A stretch of 64,000 bases of DNA from Cinnamomum chago (taxonomy: Eukaryota; Streptophyta; Magnoliopsida; Laurales; Lauraceae): the NCBI GenBank assembly GCA_038049695.1, contig CP142452.1, positions 32,600,501 to 32,664,500 on the forward strand. The letters run 5' to 3'. Positions 46,491 through 60,165 of this stretch are shown one piece after another. The number at the start of each line of letters is the position of its first letter. Position 1 is the stretch's first letter. The position numbers were made by a program, and so were the translations under genes. The notes under the pieces are model-generated. The model ran no database searches. It worked only from the letters and a program-made list of their open reading frames with translations, and was not told where the DNA came from.

Positions 46491-47317
46491 TTTTAGCTAT
46501 TGGTTACCAAGAGGAAACTTAATTCAGGTCTTGATTAGCCCCAGAAGATAGTATCCTTTATGTAAACAACTACAACACTAAAAAAATATTGCCTAAGAAG
46601 GGCAGGAATGTTCTAGTAGTGTCACTTCTTACATAAGCTGCGGGTGATCTGTGATGGTTCTTTATATAATAAGAGTAAATGGTATAAGAAAATCTTCAAG
46701 TTCAAGTATTAATGAAAGGAATGTTTGCCAAGAAAAAGCTAGAATGAATCAAGTATTTTGCTACATATGGAAAGAGAAGATTGTTCTCCCTTCCCAAGTT
46801 TCCCATTCTAAACTCCTTCATGATAAGGAGTTCGGAAGTTCGAATTCTCTATCAGCTTTGTTGCATGGTCATCGTGAATGGACCACTCGTGGTTTGCCAC
46901 GTTAGCCGAAAACTACACAAATCACATGACGTTGTTCCTCATCGATTCAAAATCTCAAAATATAGACGTGGACTCAAGGTCATCATGAAACAAAGCCGAT
47001 AGAGGATTCAGACTCATTCATGGGAAGTAGGGTAGGCAATTTCTAAACTAAAAATAAGAGACATTTACGAAAAAAAATCCTCAAATACTAGTTGAATGCA
47101 AATTAGGTTTTCATGATCCATTACCAACACCTATATAATAGGGGTCAGGGTCAAAGCAAATCAGATTTTGTTGTCCTTAGACTTCTTTTTTTTAACTAGG
47201 GATGTCAATAGATCTTAATTATCTGATTACTCAAAAGAAACCCACTTGAAAAGTCTGAGCATAGAATCTGGGCCAACTCCAATGGACCCAATGCGAAGCC
47301 CGAGTTCGTTATTATTG

Positions 47318-47715
47318 GAAAAACCTCAAGTGAGCACCGCATGCCTAAATATCTAATAGGGCCCACCTGGTGATCAATTTGAGTGGATCATAAAAAAAAG
47401 GTACCCCTTGATGGCCACCGAGTTGGGGTTTGTCACCCATCTAAATAGATTAGCTGGTTGCACCAATTGTGTACTCATTTTGGACAATGAAAACTTGTCG
47501 GTTGCTGATCAAGTGGGAAAAACTTAGGTGAGCACAACATGCAAAAATACCTAGCCAGGCCCACTTGGGAATCGATTTGAGTGGATCATAAAACACGGAG
47601 CCCCTAATGGTCACTAAGCCCGGGTTTTTCACCCATCTAAATGAATTGGACTATTGGACCGACTGTATACTCATTTTGGACTATGAGAACTTGTCAGTTA
47701 TTGATCAAATAGTTA
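47318..47715. repeat. Two-copy tandem duplication, period 198 bp
   Basis: GTGAGCACCGCATGC at 47332 and GTGAGCACAACATGC at 47530 start matching units, which share AATTTGAGTGGATCATAAA / GATTTGAGTGGATCATAAA and TGTACTCATTTTGGAC / TATACTCATTTTGGAC. Identity is moderate. Confidence 0.8.
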
Positions 47716-48779
47716 TGACATGATTTGAGCATTCGCCACCATACACATGCAACGTTGAAGGCTTGATGACCTAATCACGTATATTTGTCAAAGACATGTT
47801 AAACTCAAGAACATTAGGGATTGCATAGATTGAAACAAATGTGCTAAACAGAGCACCCTAATAGCTAGATGAGTAGGCATAAAGATAGAGCACGATAGTA
47901 AATGTTAAAGCTAAAAAACTAAAATGCAAGAATAAGAAAATGGAGGCCAAGTAATTTGAGGCACCAAATTGACACCTCTGTGGGATTTTACTGTGAAGGC
48001 ATCACAAATATCTATTGGTTTAACTTAATATAAATGATCCTCAACATGAACCTTGGGTTGTCAAGAAACCTAGGTACAAAAGGGAATTGTCCAAGCACAA
48101 ATTTGGTAACCTATTTGGCAGGCTATATGAGCAGAAAATGGCCCTTACTAGGGGTCTGAGGAGTTGAACCTAGAGTTTGGGATCTAAACTCTTAATCCTT
48201 ACTAACTGGGGCCTTTGACAAGCTTTTACATTGGGCATAGCTTTGTAGAGTGGACTCTGGCCCCACATAATCTTTAGAAGTACGCTTGTCAATCTGTCAT
48301 GAGATAAGGAGGCCCTGCCTACAAAAGGCCCTTAAGACAAGCGTTTCTATTTGGAAAAAACCTACGCCAGTTTGGTAACTTCACAAGTAAAAAACTGTGA
48401 GGTGAACGATCAAATTAAGAGATAAGAAAAGAAAAAAAAAATTAGCGAAAGGTCCCTAAAATTGAATGTTTTCAGCCTCCAGTCCAGGCGAATTCTTTTT
48501 AAAGGCTCTGGTCCAAGCAGCTAAATTGTTTGTAGCCTAAGATCTCTATATCCACACGGTTTCAATTTTTAGGACTAATTTGCCCCTGTAAGTGTCGCAG
48601 CATGTAATGAAGTGGTCCCCAACATGTCACGGTTATTTAGCCACGAGTTAAGTGCATAAGCGTAGAAGTTATTACTGATATGCCCCTATAATTCAACGTA
48701 GATCTCATTTTTTTAATTTTAAACTGCAATCATTTCTGATCTTGAATCTGAATGTAGAAACTTAACGAGAGAGAAGATA

Positions 48780-49240
48780 GATCTTTTCACTGGCTCATAG
48801 TTTTGTAGATTTATTGTTTGCGAAGCAGATTGCAGATCAAATGTTTGGAAGCAGTTTTATTCTAATTGGATTATAGTTTCGTAGATTGATTGGCTGGGAA
48901 GCGATTGATTGGATGGGAAGCAGGTTTCAGATTCAACCTTTGGGAAGGGATTCCATCTTTTTTGAGGTAAGCGATTTCTTCTATTTACAACAGAGAGTAT
49001 GCAATTTTTGTTATTTGAATGTGTAGATCTATATATATATATATTTGATACTCGTGGTCAGTTCTATTCTTATTGGTTTATAGCTTTGTAGATTGATTGT
49101 CTGAGGAGTAGATTTCAGATCTAACTTTTGGGTAGCAGTTCTATCTTTTTTGAGTTAAGCAAGGTCTTCCATTCGTAGTAGAGAGCATGTAATCTTTTTT
49201 ATCTAAATGTGTAGATTTATTTATATTTATTATATACTTT
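48780..49240. repeat. Two-copy repeat of about 235-300 bp in the left arm
   Basis: TTGTAGATTGATTGTCTG... mirrors TCGTAGATTGATTGGCTGG; both continue into CAGATTCAAC / CAGATCTAAC, a GGGAAGGGATTCCATC / GGGTAGCAGTTCTATC word and TTTTTTGAGGTAAGCGA / TTTTTTGAGTTAAGCAA. Confidence 0.65.
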
Positions 49241-49309
49241 TCGTCATTTTTATATATATGAATTCATATTGTAAGGATGTCTGATATGTATGTGTAGTTT
49301 TTAATTTTT

Positions 49310-50130
49310 TTTTCCAGTTTTTATAGTTAGATTTCATTAGTTTTGTTGTTGATGAACAGTTCAATTTGTATCAATTCAGTTGATGTAGAATTGTTGTGCT
49401 TTTTATTATATTTAATTCTAAATGGTCATGTATTTAGATTAGTTAGAGCCTGATTTATTTGCCAGTCTTATTAGTTTGTTTTTTTTTTAGAGCTGCATTG
49501 TGGAAGAAGTCATGTAATCAAAGATATATGACTTTAGCATCAAATTTATCTGACTGTTAATTAGACAAATCTTAGTTTATGTAATTTTATCTGAGTTCTA
49601 TACAAATTATCTGATTTCTGTATTGAATTTATCTGAGTTCACTTCTGAAAATCCAGATAATTTCATACAAATTTGGCACAAACTCGGATAGATTTATAGA
49701 GATCATATTTGTTTTTTACATTTTGCATAGTTTTTGCAATGATAATGACTAGTTTTGTTATTCCCGAACAATTCAATTTGTATGACTTCTGTTGATGTAG
49801 AATTACTTTTTATTATATTTAATTCTAGGTGATCATGTATTTAGATTTGTTAGAGCCTAAATTATTTGCTAGTCTTAATAGTTAGTTTTTTTGAGTGCTG
49901 CATTGTGGAACAAGTCATGTAATTAAAGATATGTGACTTTAGGATCAAATTAATCCGACTGTCATATATTAGTTTATGCAATTTTATCTGAGTTTTGTAC
50001 AATTTATCTGAGTTCTGTATTGAATTTATCTAAGTTCACTTTTGAAAATCCAGATAATTTCACAGAGTTTTGGCACAAACTCAGATAGATTTGCAGAGAT
50101 CATGTTTGTTTTTTGCATTATGCATACTTT
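49310..50130. repeat. Tandem duplication of about 410 bp upstream of MURA
   Basis: TTAATTCTAAATGGTCATG near 49410 and TTAATTCTAGGTGATCATG near 49820 start matching stretches that include GTTAGAGCCT, CTGCATTGTGGAA, AAGTCATGTAAT and TTATCTGAGTTC words. The unit seems to contain the MURA leader. Confidence 0.8.
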
Positions 50131-50179
50131 TTGCAATGATAATGACCATTTATATCCCTTGAATTTTGTTGTTTTATAG

Positions 50180-52239
50180 ATGTCACAGCCGTTATTGCTT
50201 CTCTGTAAGTATGGCATGTTTATGGTCGTTATTCATTTGAGTTGGAGTATGAGTTATGATGGTTTGATGCGTCAAGTTTGTAACAAGTGGACGAATCTTT
50301 CAGTGAACATGGTTTGTTTGACTTATGCGTTGCCTGGCCACCCAAAGTGCTTGCTGGACAGCGATTCAGATCTACTGAGCTTGTCCATGTTGGCTTCTTC
50401 AATGGGATTGAGAACAGTTGATGTATTTGTATCAGAATCGCATGAATCAGAGGACGATGATCAAGAGGAAAATGGTGGTGATTTAGCTGAAGATGCCCTA
50501 CCATTAGTGGGGTACGAGAATACAGATATAAAGACAGATCTTCTTCCACAGTTTTGTACACACAAGGAGAAGATTTTGCTATCTTCCAGCTGGGCAAGTG
50601 GTATTAGAGATGTGGGGCAGAAGTTTGAAGGCGGTGTTGCGAAGTTTAGAAGTGTCCTGTGCAGATATTCGATTGAGGTTGGGTTTGAATTCATATATGT
50701 GAAAAATGATAAGGTGAGGGTGACAACTGAATACTCTCGCAGTCATTCAATGGGATGCAAATGACGTGTTCATGCATCTATTGAAAAATCGAGTGACCAT
50801 TTTTGTATCAGGACATTAAACAATGAGCATACATGTGGTGCAACAGTTTGAACGTCAAAGAACAACCGTATGAATTCTGAGACAGTTGCAGATTTAATAA
50901 TGGATCATATCCGTGAGAAGCCGCTCACCAGACCGATTGATGTCGTGCACCACTTTAAGGTGAATTATGGGCTTACCATTACATATCATCATACATGGTG
51001 GGGTGTGGAAAGGGCTAGAAATAAGATGTATGGTGATTCGTCACTATCTTTTGACCATCTTCGTTGGTATATTAAGGTGGCGGAGGAGGTGAATCCAAGA
51101 AGCTTATAAAAGTTTTATTTTTATATTAATGATCACCATATTTTGATTTTCTGAATAGTATCTGAAATATAAAACTTTGTTAATTCATGCCACAGGTTTG
51201 TTCCTCCTTGCTTTTGCGGTGGTGGACTCAAAGACGGAGGACAATTGGACATTGTTTCTACAGAATTTATGGAAAGTTATTTTGTCGGATCGCACTATTA
51301 ATTTTATTTCCGACAGAAATCCAGGTATAATAGAGGTTGTCTCAAGGGTATTTCATTTTGCTCATCATGCGTATTGCCTCCAACACCTTAAGGCAAATTT
51401 GAGGGACAAGTTGTCTGGTGGTTACACTAATGAATTTAGAGAGAGAATGGTTATAATGCTTCAGGAATGTACATATGCGCCAACCATTGCTGCCTTCCAT
51501 GCAAAGCTGCAGTCGTTGAGGCGTGAAGGTAGTTCCAATGTAACAAATTTCTCTGTGGATTGCCTCATGAAAGATGGAGCAATGCATATTTTAAGGGTCA
51601 GCGGTACGGTGAGATGTATTTGAATGCTGCTGAATCTTTCAACTCATGGATTAGAGAAGCTCGTCATCTTCCAATTACAAAGTTGCTTGACACAATAAGG
51701 GTTCAAATAATGGAGCAGATGGCTAATATGAAGGAAGTTTCCAGTAGATGGAAGTTAGTCATCTGCCCGGACATGGATAAGAGGCTTGATGCTGCTATCC
51801 GGCTTGGAAGGACGTGGACCGTCAACCGTTCAAGTGAAACTGTTTACGATGTGCACTCTTACCTGTCAGTGACCGTTGACATTTTTAATCACATATGTTC
51901 TTGTTATCAGTGGCAGATCAATGGGTTTCCCTGCGCCCATGCTTGTGCTGCGATTCAAAAGAGTGGAAAGGACTTGAATTTCTTTCTTGATCATTATTTT
52001 CACACTCATACATATAGGGCTTCATATGAAGAGCATATTTTCCCAATTCCAGCCGTGGGAATGCCAGAGAAAAAGGTGCCGAAGCTGTTATTCTCTCACC
52101 TGTTGTTAAACGACCAGCTGGCAGGCCGAAAAAAAGGAGGATCTTATCAAGAGGAGAGATCACATAGCAGATAAAATGTGGGCGGTGTGGTCGGATTGGC
52201 AGTCACAATAAGAAATCGTGCAAGGAGCCTATTCTTTGA
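50180..52239 (+). pseudogene. MURA (MuDR-type) transposase pseudogene of the MULE
   Basis: Begins ATGTCACAG right after an acceptor TTTTATAG. Order: a PB1-like N terminus (DGLMRQVCNKWTNLSVNMV), an acidic linker, the MuDR DNA-binding domain (GQKFEGGVAKFRSVLCRYSI), a helical linker (50870-51109), transposase core (LFLLAFAVVDSKTEDNW, then LSDRTINFISDRNPGI), a SWIM zinc finger (CSCYQWQINGFPCAHACAAI) and a C-terminal knuckle (CGRCGRIGSHNKKSCKEP). It is dead: stops near 50762, 50850 and 52176, a deletion near 51110-51190 that removes the block with the first catalytic Asp (the LDxTFLKGxY region), and frame changes near 51580 and 52080. It would have cut and joined the element's ends. It converges with the ULP1 gene. 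Confidence 0.85.
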
Positions 52240-52496
52240 ATTAGATGTTGAATTTAACTTAAGTGTAATACTGTTGATACTTGTGATGTAATTCTGATTA
52301 GTGAATAATAAGTCAAATTGACATTCTCTTTAATCTTATTTAATGTGCTCTTGCTTTTATAAGTAATTACTTTCAAATGTGTCTAAATCATTTAGTCATT
52401 GTTCAAAATTGATATTGAAATTGCATTAGAACTAAGATTATCTAGAATCATTAGCTAGACAGAGTAATCACATTACTCAGCTAAATATGTAGCAGA

Positions 52497-52800
52497 ATTC
52501 AGATAATTTCACCCTGGACTGAGATAATTTGATGCATAAATCAGATAATTTCATTCAAGTAAGATAATTTCATCCAGGACTCAGGTAATTTGATTCAGAA
52601 CTCAGATAATCTCATCCATTAGTCAGATAATTTCACCCAGGACTCAGATAATTTGATTCAGAAATCAGATAATTTGATTCAGAAATCAGATAATTTCATT
52701 CAAAACGCGGATAATTTTAATTAGAACCTAGATAATTTCATCCAAAACTGATATAATCTCAATCAAAACTTAGATAATTTCTGTCAGAAGTCAGTTAAAA
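52497..52800. repeat. Minisatellite of about 21-bp units, TCAGATAATTTCATCC type
   Basis: About fourteen units follow one another, each with an AGATAATTT core and alternating CATCCAGGAC and GATTCAGAA linkers. It lies between the two convergent genes of the MULE. Confidence 0.9.
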
Positions 52801-53511
52801 TTTCACCAGAAATTAGATAAAATGATTGCATAGTGCTAATGTACGAAGACATTGACAAGAAGATTCCATATACATTCATTCACAAATGTGAGAATTACAT
52901 TGACAGAAATGTTTATCCAACATTCATGTGAACAAAAAAAAATACATTCACAAGTCTGTTGCATGTTCACTTTTCATATAAAGAGATTTACATTCAAATG
53001 TTTCGACTTCTGTTTGACATCAACTTGATTGAAAACAACTTGTTTGTCTCATTGCTGTAGTTTTTTTGTCAGTTTTCGAAGTCATCATCAGCAGCTTGTT
53101 GCCTGGCATGGTAATTTTCAATTGTCCAGTTGCAATGCTTGTCATTTAGGAACTTACTTACTATCTCTGCCCTTAATCCGTCAATGATGCGCTGTGGCAG
53201 CTTCGAAGCAATTACTTGTTTATGAGTAAGTTGCTTCATAAGATAACAAACGACCACTCCGCAATCAACACTGAAACAGGACATGCTATTGTTAGTCGAT
53301 TGTAAATAAGTCACTGTCAAGTCAATTGAATTAGTGTAGTTGTACAATGATACTTACGAGCTCATTTTCTGTTGTGGGGCGTCTTTCACGCTTATCAATG
53401 GAGCTCCATATATGGCTGTGTCTCAACATTTATATAATTGTAGTTCTCCACATACTGTTTCTATAGAATAAAAAACATTCCGTATTTTGGGTCAGTTTCG
53501 TTTATTCTTAC

Positions 53512-55085
53512 CATGGTTTAAAATCTTGGTCTTGGTCGCGATATCAGCCGGGGCGAAAAACCGATATGATATCAGCATCGGTCACGGATATCGGTCCGTC
53601 GCGGTCATCACGGTTTGAATTTTTTTTCCAAAAAAAATCGTAAAAATATCCAAAAAATCCAGAATATTAGAAAATGCTGGAAAATAATATTTTTTTCCAT
53701 TAATAACAGCAATAAATCAAAATCTCAGTCACCTTAAGTTATGAGTCATGTCTGTGTCACGGTTTGCTGTCTTTTCCAGTATTTCATATAATGCAACCAT
53801 TATTGATGCTCATGATCAATTTATTAGTATAAAATATAAGAAAATAAAGATAACTTATCAATCATCATTTAATACTAACTCAATCATCAAATAAGTTGTG
53901 AAATTCAAGACCCTGAAGATGACATATTAAAATCGGAAACATGATAGTGATTGAGATAGATAAATTATAAAGCACTTAGGCATCAAAAGGTTCATGGTTT
54001 ACCTGAAATTAGAGGGGACTAGTAGAGAGTAGAGACTAGAGAGAGATTGATGAGTATGAATGTATGACAGATTGACAACCTAATACCAAGTGGAGTGTCG
54101 CCCTGGCTCGATATCATCATCATCATTTTCAAAATCCTAAATATATAGATCTAGCATAAAAGTATATAGATTAATCATTTACACACCATACAATGATCAT
54201 GAATCATTAAAAGAACATATTTATGATGAAATCCTCAAAAAATGATATATTATAATTCAAATATTAAAAAATCCAAATATAAAATAATTAAAATAAAAAT
54301 CTAAATCGTGTTTATGACTATGAGTAGATGTAGATCTATGATCTACACACTATTAATAAGCCATTAAGCCTTTGGTATCACAAATATTCTAACAAGTAAC
54401 AACAATTATTTTTAGGAATTTTTTTTTAATAAAATCATTTTCAAAATCCGAAATATATAGATCTAACATAAAAGTATGTAGATCAATCATTTACACACCA
54501 TACAATGATCATGAATCATTAAAAGAACATATTTATGATGAAATCGCCAAAAAATGATATATTATAATTTAAATATTAAAAAATCAGAAAAAAAAAATGT
54601 AAAAAAATTTCAAAATCATGTGTATGAGTAGATCTAGCATGAAAGTATGTAGATCTAACTTCTAAATGAAGAAAACAATACAAGTGACAAACCTAATGAT
54701 TTCTATGCTTTATATAAAAAAAAACATAATAAAATGCTTTAAGTTGATTTTCTTTTACCTTAGATAATATTTTCTTCAAAAAATAGAAGTGGGATTTGAA
54801 AATATACAAGAGGGATGTGTGATGGAGTGTGGCTGCTGCTATGGGTAGTAAGGAGATGAGAAGAGAGGAGAATACGATGAAGATGAGAGGAAAAAAATGA
54901 AAAAATTAGGGTTTTTACCCTTTTTGTCACATCTCGGCCGATATTTTCAAAATATCGGTCGAGATATCGGTTTTGCCGCTATGAAGTAAATCTCGGCGGA
55001 TATAGGCCGAGATTTTGACGATATATACCGAGACCGATATCTCATTGAGATATTGGCTCGGTACTGACTGATATTTTAATCCATG
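53512..55085. mobile_element. hAT-type MITE, 1574 bp, in a ULP1 intron
   Basis: ATTCTTAC at 53504-53511 and 55086-55093 is an exact 8-bp target duplication. Terminal inverted repeats are CATGGTTTAAAAT and its partner ATTTTAATCCATG. Both ends are rich in GATATCGG/CCGATAT words. The interior holds a direct repeat (about 54125-54290 and 54430-54600), sharing CACACCATACAATGATCATG and GAACATATTTATGATGAAAT. No transposase remains. Confidence 0.88.
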
Positions 55086-56149
55086 ATTCTTACGAAGACC
55101 ATCGTATAAATAATAATTAAGTAAGTGAGACATACCAGAATTCGTGCATCCTCAAAGTAATGATCAACTGTTTTAGGTGATCTTGGTCGTAGGGAGTTGT
55201 AATGTAGCCAACCTCATTCTTTCAGATCCAGCACCAACAGTGTCCAGTGGAAGGGCTCGGCATCCTTCCTTTTTCCATTTGAATTCATCGGAAAAAGCAC
55301 GAATCTGTGGTCTGCAGTTCTGCTTGGGGATATCTGAGAGTGCATAATCTTTTCCCTCATTTTCGGACGACGGGGAAGTAACAAATTTCTACATTAAGAC
55401 ACGTTTGGTAACTGTTTATGATATATAAAAATAAAGTAAATGGTGAAATAAAGTAAATGGTGACACAGTTAACACAATTATTGTCTTTTACCCAACATAA
55501 ACTTGTTATGAAGTATGATTTATCTCGAGGCAGCATGTCTTTGTGTTGGACAGTTGTGAGCTGCTCTTGGATTTCACCTTGTTCTCTATATAGCAACTCA
55601 GCGTAGCAGTCAATAACCTATTCAATTGGAAACACATAATGTTAGGCATATAGTGTGAACACGGCCATATTAGGTTTGTGTAAAATGTAGGAATATTTTG
55701 TCAATGTTTTTGTGTTGTGATGCTTACAGTGCTTGACATTTCTGCTCTGCTGAGAACTGTAATTATGTCCTCGAAAGATACAACTTATATGCCCTGACCT
55801 CCCCAAATGAGCTCCCTACAAATGCAATTACACAAAGTCCTTAATTGGTCTACATTTTGATTAATGTTTCTTAAATTCAACAGTTGTGCTGCTTAGGTGC
55901 ATAGGTATGTGACTTACGCATTGCCCTCAGCTTCATAAATCTGCTTAAGCTTTTCTACGACAGATGCATTCATAAGCTTAGTGACTGCATTTTTTGGGAG
56001 TGTGAAGGGGGTAGCTGTTGGGTTCATCTTCTTTGTCGTTGTTCTTTTTTTACTCGTTTCACCATGGAGGACTGTTTCACCTCCTTAATTGGCTTTGATG
56101 GTGCGTCAGACAATATGATCTGATCAATATTTCAATTATAAAAATATAG

Positions 56150-56420
56150 ATTAATCAAATTAGAATTTGTAGAAGGGCAGATAAATTTAATATAAGATCA
56201 AATAAATTTGTTGATAGTGTGATAAAATCATATAGAAGTCAAATAAATTTAATAAAAAGTTTTATAAGTTGATACAGAAGTCAGATAAATTTAATATAAG
56301 ATCAGATAAATTTGTAGAAAGTCAGATAAATTTGTAGAAAGTCAGATAAAATGACACAGAAGTCAGATAATTTAAAGAGAATTGTTAAAAGTTCATATAG
56401 AAGTCAGATAAATTTGATAG
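56150..56420. repeat. CAGATAAATTT repeats in a ULP1 intron
   Basis: Around ten GTCAGATAAATTT-like words at irregular 20-40 bp spacing, in the same orientation as those at 52.5 and 59 kb. Confidence 0.8.
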
Positions 56421-58819
56421 ATACTCAGGCAAAACATGAATTCAATGCAAACAAAAAATATCTAAACAAGCATGGTCGTGTAAATGAATTACCTCAGGTA
56501 CATTTTATCCAATGTTATGATCAGTTGCAGCCTCCTCCGCTGCTTTCTCTGCCATTGTAAACCCTTTTGTTGTGTATTAGTTTTTCTTGTATGCTCGAAG
56601 ATATCATCTAGAGTCTTCCCAGCCCATTGCAATCCCTTCTCTGTATAATCAATTGTCATTTCCCTCAAGAGTTGCTGTAGTTTCAAGTTGTTTGATTCCA
56701 GAGTAATCAACTTTTTCTTCAGGCCTTTTACCTCATTTTCTGCATTTGTTGCTCTCGAGGAATGTACATCTGACACACTGATGGTGTGTTTCAGTTGCTC
56801 TTTGAGGGAGCTGACTAGTCGAGTTGACTCCTCTAAAGTCTGATTTGTGTCCACATTATGTGTTTCAAGGGAAGTCTTCTCCTTTGTCAATAGCTCAACC
56901 AACAATAGAGTATCGTCCCTTTCTCTTAGCAAGCTGGTGATCATTTGTTCAGTTTCAAGCCGTTGCTTTTTTATGATGTTGTTTTCTGCGGACGTCCTTT
57001 TAAGTTCAATAGCCATCCTTTTGATCTGCGCTTGTAATTTTGTCTTCTCCTTAGTGAGTTGGATGACTAATGAATTTTCCCTGTCACGCTCCTCAGTAAG
57101 ATTCTTGATCTCGCTGTTTTCGGTTGTTTGTGATTGTTGTCTAGGACTAGGCACTGTATCACCAGCTTCTAGTACTGATCCAGAGTGTGCTTCAGATGAC
57201 TCTTCATATACTATGTTGCTGGTGCTGCCAATTATGTCAATAAAGATGTTTGCAACCAGCAGATCTATTTGTAGGGACATCTGTTCATAGCCTGCCATCT
57301 CTGCACCAAATGATATGGACTGTGTTGCCACACCAGTGAAATTTGTTTCTTCATTGTTACTATTTTGCAACTGCTCTTCCAACTCAGATACAACCAATGT
57401 GTCTGGCATTATGCATGTATATGGTTGGGTGACTTCAATCATTTTGTTCTGTTCTCCCTGCTCTCCTTCCAATTCATGCTCGCCTTTTTCATTTCCATTC
57501 TCTTGAATGACTTCTTGATCCCCATTTTCTCCTTCTACCTCTACTGCTATGTCTCCCCCATCTCCTTGCTTTTCGTGTGTTTCGTCATCATCATGTTCAT
57601 ATTCTTCCGATGTGTCTTCTCCCTCACTGTTTTCTTTGTCTATAACTTGTTGCTCTCCTTCCATCTCCATCATGGCTCCCTTGTCACAAGCGCCACTGTC
57701 CAACAAGGACTGCAATCGCTGCACTTCAAGCAGTGTGCTATCTAATTCGTCACCGAGGACCTGCATTTGATAACAATGTTATACAGAACATGTTAGATTA
57801 AAAACTTAGATAAATTTAGATAGTGAAAATTGTGAAAAATACCTCAGTAGCTAGTAGTGAATGAAGGGGCCTTTTTCTAAGTGTCATACTCACTGCCCTT
57901 AGATTCCACTTTAGTATTTGTGGGAAATGCACTGAGTCATTTGGTGTGATAATCGTCATGTGCTCACACAACCAATACTGTTACAAAATCATAAAACATA
58001 AATGTATGTCAATTATTCTTTGTATATTGAAATTCAAATTTGTAAATTTGTAGTTGTATATCATACCGGTAATGCAAAAAGGCACCCAATTACTCTATCA
58101 GAACCACGACTTCTAGTGTGTACCGACTCCATGAGAAATTTTGAAGTCTCTTCTGCCCAGGCATAGTGCTTCATATCCACATAATTTTCAACGTAGCCCA
58201 CGTATGCCCAGCCTATTGTGTTTTCGTGGGTTGCAAAAAAGATTACGCCAAGGATATACAGGCATAGTAGCCTAGCAACATCAGCAATGTTAGTTTCTGA
58301 TTCTCCATTCAATGCTAAAAGGAGCTGTTCCTTTACTTGTGGAGTCGACACCCTTGAACAGCCATGGAATCTCCTAGATATGAATTCAGATGTTTTCCTC
58401 TTTGAATACTTCAGATCAAGCGCTCTTGTTCCATTTAGTATGTCGAATATCAGTGATATGTCATTTGTAGTGAATGACACGTAGAACCTCCCTGGTCTGA
58501 ACTGCCTTCTTTGGGTGTTGTATGCATCAAGGATCACCATAATGTCCTTGTCATACTTTTTGCACATCTGTTGAGAGATTTTGTTGTCCAACATGCATTC
58601 TATCAGGCTCCAAAATGGAATCTTTCTTAATTCAACTCTATGGACTTCAGTGACCATCTGCTTGATGCTTTGGACTAGTGACACAGTTGAGACCAAATTC
58701 GATCTGAACTTGTAATGAGTGGTAGTCTTCTCAGCATTTTTGTCTTTACTGACTGTCGTTTTGTTCGATGGTTTATCCTCTACCTTTTTTCTCTCGTTTT
58801 GTTTTCTTCCTGCATAGAG

Positions 58820-60165
58820 TAAAATAACTCAGATTCATATCATCAATGATTAAGATAAGTGAATACAGAACACAGATAAATTGCACAAGACACAGATAAA
58901 TTTATTTTAAATTTAGATAAAGTTTATATAAAGTCAGATAATTTGCTTATGGAGACAGATAAATTTGATATAAACTCAGATAAATTAAAGAAATAGACAA
59001 AAGGTTTGTTGAATTTTCATTCCAAAGTCATATGCGTTTGTTTTTAATCTCAGATAAAGTCAAGAGACATTGATTCAACTTCACACAGAATACAAATAAA
59101 TTAATTATATGGATACAAAAAAGAATGATAAGTTTTGTATAAAACTCAGATAAAAATATTAGCAACTGGTTACATAATAGAATAAACTCATACATTGGTG
59201 TCATTGATTCACAAAGCTAATTAAAATAAGATAAACTTAATTCGAAGGTAGTAGAAACTCACTTAAATACTGAGATAAATTGAGGCCAATTCATCAATAA
59301 CAGTTAAATGCATCCCAGGCACACATACATTCATTATAATTTGAATTTCTTTTCATGCCAAAATCAGATTCATTTTCATTCCAAGCAAGCAATCTCAGAT
59401 AAAGACAATATAAATTGAATTAAAAGACAATATAAATTGAATTAAATTCAATAAGAACTCAAAATAAAGTCAATAGACATTGATTGAAGTTTGTTCAGAA
59501 GACATATAAACTCAATATAAATTTGTATTGATTAAAATAACTCAGATTCATATCATCAAAGATTAAGATAAGTTAATACAGAACACAAATAAATTGCACA
59601 AGACACAAATAAATTTATTTTAAATTCAGATAAAGTTTATATAAAGTCAGATAATTTGCTTATGGAGGCAGATAAATTTGATATAAACTCAGATAAATTA
59701 AAGAAATAGACAAAAGGTTTGTTGAATTTTCATTCCAAAGTCATATCCGTTTGCTTTTAATCTCAGACATTGATTCAATATCACACAGAACACAGATAAA
59801 ATCATTACAAGGATACAAAAAAGAATGATAAGTTTTGTATAAAACTCAGATAAAAACATTAACAACTGGTTACATAATGGAATAAACTCATATATTGGTG
59901 TCATTAAATCACAAACCCAATTAAAATCAGATAAACTTAATTTGAAGGCAATAGACACTCACTTAAATACTGAGATAAATTGAGTTCAATTAATCAAGAA
60001 CAGTTAAATGCATCCCAGGCACACATACATTCATTATAATTTGAAGTGATTTTCATGCCAAACTCAGATTCATTTTCATTCCAAGCAAGCAATCTCAGAT
60101 AAAGACAATATAAATTGATTTAAATTCAATAATAACTCAGAATTGAGTAGTTTATAAGGTAACAT
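58820..60165. repeat. Tandem duplication of about 710 bp in ULP1 intron 1
   Basis: TAAAATAACTCAGATTCATA occurs near 58820 and near 59533. The two units then stay very similar, including GCTTATGGAGACAGATAAAT / GCTTATGGAGGCAGATAAAT and CATCCCAGGCACACATACAT. Dense CAGATAA words fill both. It inflates the first intron. Confidence 0.9.

Larger units (their letters stand above)
45551..48430. other. Intergenic region, no gene recognised
   Basis: Apart from the SINE-like piece and the 198-bp duplication, only short frames without family resemblance. Confidence 0.55.
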
